Assembly (NCBI GenBank): GCA_007922225.1
Contig: ML679958.1
Span: forward strand, 57,988,838-58,052,837
DNA: 64,000 nucleotides
DNA from: Emydura subglobosa
Taxonomy: Eukaryota > Chordata > Testudines > Chelidae
Direction of reading: 5' to 3'
The position numbers and the translations under genes are program-made. Shown here piece after piece: positions 58,088 to 64,000 of this stretch. A model generated the notes under the pieces. That model worked only from the letters and a program-made list of their open reading frames with translations. It did no database searches and was not told the origin of the DNA. The first letter of the stretch is position 1, and each line of letters begins with the position of its first letter.

Positions 58088-58395
58088 ATAAGAACATAAG
58101 GACGGTCATATTGGGTCCATCTAATCCAGCATCCTGTCTGGTCAATACCAGCTGCTTCAAAGGGAATGAAGAGAACAAGGCAATTATCAAATGATCCACC
58201 CCATCATCCAGTCCTATCATCCAGCAATTTATGGACACCCAGAACATGGGGTTGGATTCCTGACCATCTTGGCTAATAGCTATTGATGGCTTTATCCTCC
58301 ATGAATTTATCCGATTCTTTTTTGAAGCCAGTTATAATTTTGGCCTTCACAACATCTCCTGACAATGAGTTCCACAAGTTGACTGTAGAGTCAAT
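58088..58395 (-). mobile_element. CR1 LINE 3' end (third subfamily)
   Basis: It starts AAGAACATAAGGACGGTCAT and runs through AATCCAGCATCCTGTCTGG and GGCTAATAGCTATTGATGGC to TCCACAAGTTGACTGT. The reverse strand encodes a LWNSLPGDVVKAK-like block. Confidence 0.9.
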
Positions 58396-58439
58396 GACTG
58401 AGACAATTGAGGAGACAAAGGAGAGAGAAAGGGTTTTAG

Positions 58440-58560
58440 AGCACAGGAGTTAAGACATGCTCTAGGAATTATTTGGGGGAAGTTCTACGGCCTGTGTTTT
58501 ACAGACGGTCAGACTAGATTATCATAATGGTCCCTTCTGGCCTAATAATCTCTGAATCTG
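58440..58560 (+). mobile_element. CR1 LINE 3' end fragment
   Basis: It shows TCTACGGCCTGTGTTTTACA, GTCAGACTAGATTATCATAA and TGGTCCCTTCTGGCC. Confidence 0.85.
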
Positions 58561-59039
58561 TAGATACTGATGGAATGGAAATCAAGAAAAGGCTGGCGAG
58601 CTGGGGAAGGAGAAGGAGGCAAATGAGCGGTGTTGAAGGGGACACAGTAGCAGTCAGGCAGGTAATTCAGCAATGGAGAGTGAATGGGAGAGCTGATCCA
58701 GGGCTGCAGGTTAAACAGGGAGGGGAGGGCAAGGAGACAAGAGGCTGGGGTGCCAATGAAACTTTATATAGACACGATTTTGAGTTATGCACATTTTCTT
58801 CCTATTCTAAGAGACCTGATAACACAGAAAATCTTCATTTTTGCTCCCTTGAATGGAAAGTTTCTGTCAACAGGGACCTAAGGTATGGAGAAAAGCAAGG
58901 TGCACATACCAACAGGGGGCCTGATCCTGTTTGCAGGACAGTGATTCTACAAAGCACAAGAAATATAGATCTGAATGCAGCTCTGAAATGTACAGTACAG
59001 CTAGCGGTTGGTCGGTTTGTCTTCCTCTGTGATCAGAGG

Positions 59040-59073
<34 letters not shown>

Positions 59074-59419
59074 AGTTGCTGATGTAGCAACACTGAATTG
59101 ATTGAGGGATGAACGCTTCCCCCCCCCCCCCATAGTTACACCTCTGGTGGACAGCTGTTTATGTATTTTGGAGTATATCGCATTGGCTAGACAGATACTA
59201 GATACATCACAGCCCTGTGTAGGGGGCGTGTGTAGGAGAAAATAAGACAAAATAGGAGGAGAGATGCTGGTGACTACACGCCCCATTTTGCCCCATTGCT
59301 CTCTCCCCACATGTTTTGCCCCCTCTGAGCCCATGTTTTTGCTCCTGCTGCCCTTATTCCCCAGCATGCTCAAAGCCAGTGAGGGCAGAAGTAAGGCACC
59401 AACTTCAAGGGTGCTACTG
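58561..59419. other. Unassigned sequence with simple repeats
   Basis: It includes (TG)15 at 59,041-59,070 and a 13-C run at 59,119-59,131. Frames across it are chance. Confidence 0.5.
59041..59070 (+). repeat. (TG)15 microsatellite
   Basis: Thirty bases of uninterrupted TG lie about 1 kb upstream of the SERP2 start codon. It is Z-DNA-prone and likely length-polymorphic. Confidence 0.97.
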
Positions 59420-59532
59420 ATTTAGCTGAAGGGGACGCCGCAGGTACGCTGGGGTACCCAATCCAGGCGTCGCGGGCCACCGCCACTAGGCGAGCGATGG
59501 AACGCTCGCTCCACCCCTCCCTCCCCAAACCA

Positions 59533-59537
59533 CCAAT
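59533..59537 (+). promoter_or_regulatory. CCAAT box in SERP2 promoter
   Basis: A CCAAT followed by CAGCG lies about 480 bp upstream of the start codon, inside the CpG-rich block. It is a plausible NF-Y site. The full ER-stress element (CCAAT-N9-CCACG) is not present at this position, because the pentamer at the right spacing is GCAGC. Confidence 0.45.
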
Positions 59538-59887
59538 CAGCGCTCGGCAGCCCCCCCCCCCCCTCACAGAACGTTGTCTGTTGCAGCGTTCCATGGAGGG
59601 AATGCAGGGACTGGGTCCAGGCGTGTCTGGAGCCCAGGCAGCCCCCGGCTCCGCACAGTGCAAGCGGGATGCGCGCCCGCAGCCAGGCGAGATCGGAGGC
59701 TGCAGGCAGCCCTGGCCGTTGCCGCCTGTGTTTAGAAAGCAGGGGGACCGGAAGGGCAGGAGGAAGCAGGAGAAGGTTTCCTGAGATGAGAGATTACTTC
59801 CGTCCATCCATCCTTCCAGCCACCCTCTCCTCGGTCTGCAGCCGGCTAGGGGCACAGAGGAAACAGCACTGGGACTCGGGGCAGTAG

Positions 59888-60103
<216 letters not shown>

Positions 60104-60976
60104 TGACATGGGAGGAGGAGCAGAGGGGCTTGCGAGGAAGCCGGGCTTCTCTCTCTGCCCAGTCCTCGGCTCAGCACGTGGGGAGGGGTGGGAATCGTGA
60201 GCTAAAGGGTTAAGAGGCCACCGGAGCCCCAGGGCGGGAAGCAGAGGGTGACCATTGTTCGTGTGTGATGGTAAAATCAGGAGCTCCTCTCCCGAGCTGC
60301 AGCAGAATGGAGGAAATATCACACCACGATGACTTTAAAAAGTCAATGTCTCATCATGGAACAATCAAGAGAGGAAGAGATTGACTGACTGACTCACACA
60401 CATCTTCCACCTAAACACCCAGAAGGGGACGGACACACACACGCATCTAGGGGGACTAATATGGGCCAGTCTGGCTGCTGCAGCATTATCTCTTTTGGGA
60501 GTGCACAGGCATGGCGGTATACTCCCAGAGGGGTCTAACTCTTTAACAGGGACAGCACCAGTGGGGGTTGTGTTTTATTTACTAAGTGTAAAAAGTGTGT
60601 TTTCCTCAGTGAAAGTCCTTTAGGTCTCTGAATCACGTTTTGTCTTTGCTGTTTTATTTGAATGAGCTGTTCGGCTGGTTGGTCTCTGTGGCTTTGTCTT
60701 GATGAGAAAAAGAAGTTGAATTTAGGTCAGTTTACTCCTGGTTAGTTAAGTGCTTCGTACCTTTGACCACTTTTCCTAGTCAATACAAAGTCTGTGTCAG
60801 TACAAAAGAGGTAACTCGGACGTGATCGCATTTCATCTTTTAGGGCTCATTTCTGCCCTCAGGTAGAGTGGGAATAAAACTGAGCCCTTACTGAGTTGAT
60901 AGTTCAGCTGGGACCAAAGTTCTCAGACCTGATGAAGCAATAACCTTCCAGCCAACGCAATCTTGCATCTTACTAA

Positions 60977-61378
60977 GGTTAAGTTTCCGTCACAGGTATT
61001 TTTAGTAAAAGTCAGGGACAGGTCATGGGCAATAAACAAAAATTCAGGGAAGCCTGTGACCTGTCCCTGACTTTTACTAAAAATACCTTGGGGGCTGGGG
61101 GAAAACAGAGCACTGCCAGGGCTTGCTGCTTCTCTGGTGGCAGGGGCTGACTGCTGCTGCTCCAGCCCCAGGAGCTGACCCACCCCCAGCCGCTGCTCTG
61201 GCAGGCCAGGGCCACTGCACGGGGCAGGCCGCTGCTCGGCAGCCCAGGGCTGGCCACCAGAGCTGTTCCAGTAGCCACTGCTTTTGGCAGTCCCAGGGCT
61301 GACAACTGCTCCAGCCCTGCCCCAGAAGAAGTCCCAGAGGTCCTAGAAAGTCACAGAATCCGTGACAGGATTCTATCC
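60977..61378. mobile_element. Hairpin DNA element in SERP2 intron 1
   Basis: The left end GGTTAAGTTTCCGTCAC and right end GTGACAGGATTCTATCC are inverted, flanked by TAA and TTA. It contains a perfect 31-bp-arm hairpin: 60,995-61,025 pairs with 61,057-61,087. The GC-rich interior has CAGCCCC-type units. It is transcribed as part of the SERP2 pre-mRNA. Confidence 0.75.
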
Positions 61379-61798
61379 TTACTTATTACCTTAAATAAAG
61401 GTCACACTTGTGCTCCGGTTGTATATGCTGAGGTGGAAAACTGAAGTGCTTAACTGTGCTCAGATTCATGCCTTTTGTTGTTAACTGTGGTCTGGGCTGA
61501 TCCACAGACATTTCAGCTGCTGACATTCAAAGTGTTCAGAAGTGCTCTTAGAAAGCTGGTTAATGGGAGAGAGTTTCATTTGAGTGCTAACTCCCCTTTT
61601 CTCAAAGTTGTTTAGAGCTCTTGATATTCTAATAAACACGCACAAAACGTTGTGTTCGTTAATAGCTCACTAGTCCTTCAGAGCTCCCCCACCCCAAGAG
61701 TGATCTGTTTCAAAGAGAACCCTGTTACTGTCATGTCAGAGAACTGCTGGAAATTCATAGTTGGGATTTTCACTTTGCCCTGAAGTTTTTGACACTTA

Positions 61799-62068
61799 GG
61801 ACTTGTCTACACTTACAGGCCTGCAGCAGTGCCACTGTAGCACTTACTGAAGATGCTGCCTCCGCCGGCAGGAGAGCTTCTCCCATCGGCATAGGTAATC
61901 TACCTCCCTGAGAGCAGTGGTATGTTAAAGGGAGTAGCCCTTCAGTCAACGTAGCACCGTCTACACTGGGGGTTATGTCGGTATAACTATATTGCTCAGG
62001 GGTGTCGATTTTCTACGCCTTTTAACGACGTAGTTATAGTGCCATAAGTCTATAGTGTAGACCAACTC
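61799..62068. mobile_element. Harbinger-like MITE in SERP2 intron 1
   Basis: It starts GGACTTGTCTACACTTAC after TTA and ends ATAGTGTAGACCAACTC before TAA. The inner arms GGTATAACTATATTGCTCAG and CGACGTAGTTATAGTGCCAT are partly complementary. Confidence 0.75.
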
Positions 62069-62565
62069 TAACTCAGTCTCCTAAAACTTCCCTATCCTAG
62101 AATTCTGAGTGAATGAGCTAGCCTAGAAAATGGGATTTCTATTCAATGAGATTTCTCTGTAATCTAGAGTTAACCTAGGTGAATCACGCTAGCACCGTAA
62201 AGGTGACCTGAAATGCTCTTTTAAAAATACATTAAAATTGCTGAAGTTTTCAAATCCTTAACGCAGTAGTTTATTTAAATGCATTTTAAATTAAAATATT
62301 TCAAGGTTGATTTAAAACTGTGGTGCTATGGGACAGTACCCTGCCAATGGCAAAAAGTAAAGGATATGCCTTTTTTTTCTTTACCATAAGTCATGTGACT
62401 TCTTTTTTGTATTGTTCTACCACTTGCTGATTCATGAAGCCGTTTCCCTGGAGGAAGTGTCTGTGACTAACAACAGATCTTATCTCTGGTGAAATAAATA
62501 GTTTATGACTTTCTTTTATTATTTAGATTCCTTCCTGTTTCTGATAATACTGGGCACTTAGCGTT

Positions 62566-62632
62566 TGGTCCTGCCCCTCGTTCAAGTCAATGGAAAAACT
62601 CCCGCTGATGAATGATGGAGAATTGAGCCCTT
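62566..62632. repeat. Fold-back element scrap
   Basis: GGTCCTGCCCCTCGTTCAAG and TCAATGGAAAAACTCCCGC, with a GATGGAGAATTGAGCCC end. Confidence 0.35.
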
Positions 62633-62689
62633 ATGTGGCAGTTTTCATCCAGAGATGCTTTCAAAAGCTGGGTCAGCATTATTATTACT

Positions 62690-62822
62690 TTTTATCTAGC
62701 TGGGGAAACAGAGACACGATATGACACAGCCATGTTAAGGGGGCAGGTCAGTGCAAGAATCAGGGATAGAACCTATGTCTCCTGCCCTGAAGTCTGGTGC
62801 CCTGTCCACTGGATAATGCTAA
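62690..62822 (+). repeat. MIR-like SINE 3' part
   Basis: GGGGAAACAGAGACACGATA, ATAGAACCTATGTCTCCTGC and GGTGCCCTGTCCACTGGATA in order. Confidence 0.75.
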
Positions 62823-63079
62823 CTTCCTCTTTTTCTGTCATCTCTTTGGTTTTTCTCCTTCTTTGTTTCTAACCTTTTTGCTGTTCTTTCCCCTCCTTTT
62901 CTCTCCTCGCTTACTACTATCCTCTCACCCCATCTTTTCCCATTCTCCCTCCCACTGGCCACTTTTCTGCCTCCAATCTCCATTCATTTGGCTCTTCCTG
63001 CACGCAGTGCTTCGAGAATGAGATAGTAGCAGCAGCTCTATGTTCCTAAAAATCAAACAGTTTTGGATCAGGACTGCAA

Positions 63080-63360
63080 ACTCGTTATTATTCGTATTTG
63101 TAGCATAGTACCCCTTAGAGGCCTCAGTCAAGACCAGAGTCCCTTTAAGGAAGGCACTGTAGAAACACATAGTAAACGACCATCATTGTGCCAAAACACT
63201 TACAATCTAAACAGGCAAGTCAGACAAAGGCTGGGAGGAAGCAAGTATTATTATGGCCATTTTGCAGATGAAGAACTAAAGCACAGTGAAATTAAGTGAC
63301 TTACCCAAAGTCACACAAGAAGTCTATGAGAGAACTTGGAATTGAACCAGATCTCCAGAG
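63080..63360 (+). repeat. MIR-like SINE, nearly full length
   Basis: GTAGAAACACATAGTAAACG, AACACTTACAATCTAAACAG, CAAGTCAGACAAAGGCTGGG, AGCACAGTGAAATTAAGTGA, CTTACCCAAAGTCACACAAG and ATTGAACCAGATCTCC in order. Confidence 0.85.
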
Positions 63361-64000
63361 TCCCAGAGTAGCACAAATTCTATGCACAATTCTGCAACTT
63401 GAACCCAGATATGTGACTATCAATTCCTCCTTTACTTGCCTGCCCAGTCCTGATCTTAGTGCTCTGTGAATCCCTTGCTTCCGTTGATTGTGTCCCTAAT
63501 ATCTCATGTCATCATATAACCTTCTGCTCATGGCTTGGTTGGTAAGAAGCCTCTAAGTTCACCGATCCACCACTTCACTCTGTGTGGTCTTACAATTAAC
63601 ATATTTGTATTTATGTTATAAAAGCCTCTATCCAGTGATCTAGATTCCAAACAATAATCATACGTCAGAACAAAACTCAGCAGTTCAAAATAACCATAAA
63701 AGACCATGAACCTCTTCTTTCTTCCTTCCTTTCCCCTTCACAGTGACATGTTAGAACTTTCAGTCATGCTTCTTTAAAATAAATTGACTAGAGTTGAGAC
63801 TGTATATCAAATTTATATTTAACTTAAGGATATTTTTGGCACATGCTGACCTCAATAAAATAAAATAAAAATAGTGTCCTTTGATTTTGTTTTTAACAAC
63901 TTCCTCTCCCCAGTGGATAGGAATTGGCTGTAGGCTATATATATTTTGTTCTAAAGTGACAACCCAGTCAGGAAACATACATTATTTTTCAAGCATCCAA

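Noticed and set aside
58527..59075. 182-codon plus-strand frame
   Set aside because: It starts inside a CR1 tail and ends in a (TG)n run; no domain, no coding signature.
59533..59556. ER-stress response element in the SERP2 promoter
   Set aside because: CCAAT is present, but the pentamer nine bases downstream is GCAGC, not CCACG; only two of five positions match.

Overview
This looks like a stretch of vertebrate nuclear genome, most likely from a turtle, with a crocodilian as second choice. The evidence is the repeat content: many CR1 LINE 3' ends on both strands, CR1/L2 reverse-transcriptase fossils, MIR-like SINEs, and dense hAT, Harbinger-like and fold-back DNA elements of the kind I associate with chelonian genomes. 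There are no operons, CRISPR arrays or other prokaryotic structure. The species assignment is my own recognition and has not been searched.

Only one host gene can be supported. The first coding exon of SERP2 (stress-associated ER protein 2, RAMP4 family) lies at 60,014-60,097 on the + strand, inside a CpG-rich promoter-like block at about 59,420-60,110. It encodes residues 1-28 and ends in a clean GTAAGG splice donor. The rest of the window (60,098-64,000) is intron 1; no second exon was seen. The roughly 59 kb upstream behaves as an intergenic, repeat-filled region, which fits the gene-poor interval upstream of SERP2 in other amniotes (inference).

Layout: 1-13 kb holds a CR1 RT fragment, an L2 RT fragment, several DNA elements (Harbinger-like at 5.2 kb, a hAT with a perfect inverted repeat at 6.6 kb) and MIR pieces. 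At 12.9-15.0 kb there is an inverted pair of CR1 3' ends and an 872-bp Harbinger-like element. At 17-23 kb there is an LTR-like repeat, a long CR1 3' end and a hAT with target-site duplication. At 23.7 and 25.7 kb there is a nearly identical 65-bp direct duplication. At 27.5-28.2 kb lies an internally deleted CR1. At 32.4-33.1 kb lies a fossil of a Ty3/gypsy pol gene (RNase H and integrase N-terminus). At 34.1-36.1 kb a hAT carries two later insertions. At 37.5-38.4 kb there is a three-level nest (MIR-like SINE, then hAT, then mariner/Tigger-like). At 39.1-43.9 kb there is a second, different Ty3/gypsy element with two LTR remnants, itself disrupted by later insertions. At 44-57 kb come mostly unassigned AT-rich sequence, fold-back elements, an old CR1 (54.5-55.4 kb) and MIRs. 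At 57.3-62.1 kb the SERP2 promoter is bracketed by two copies of one hairpin-forming element.

I found no convincing undescribed functional system. The most useful leads are the dated nested insertions, the two gypsy lineages, the hairpin elements flanking SERP2, the 65-bp duplication, and several repeat-free islands that could be conserved regulatory DNA.
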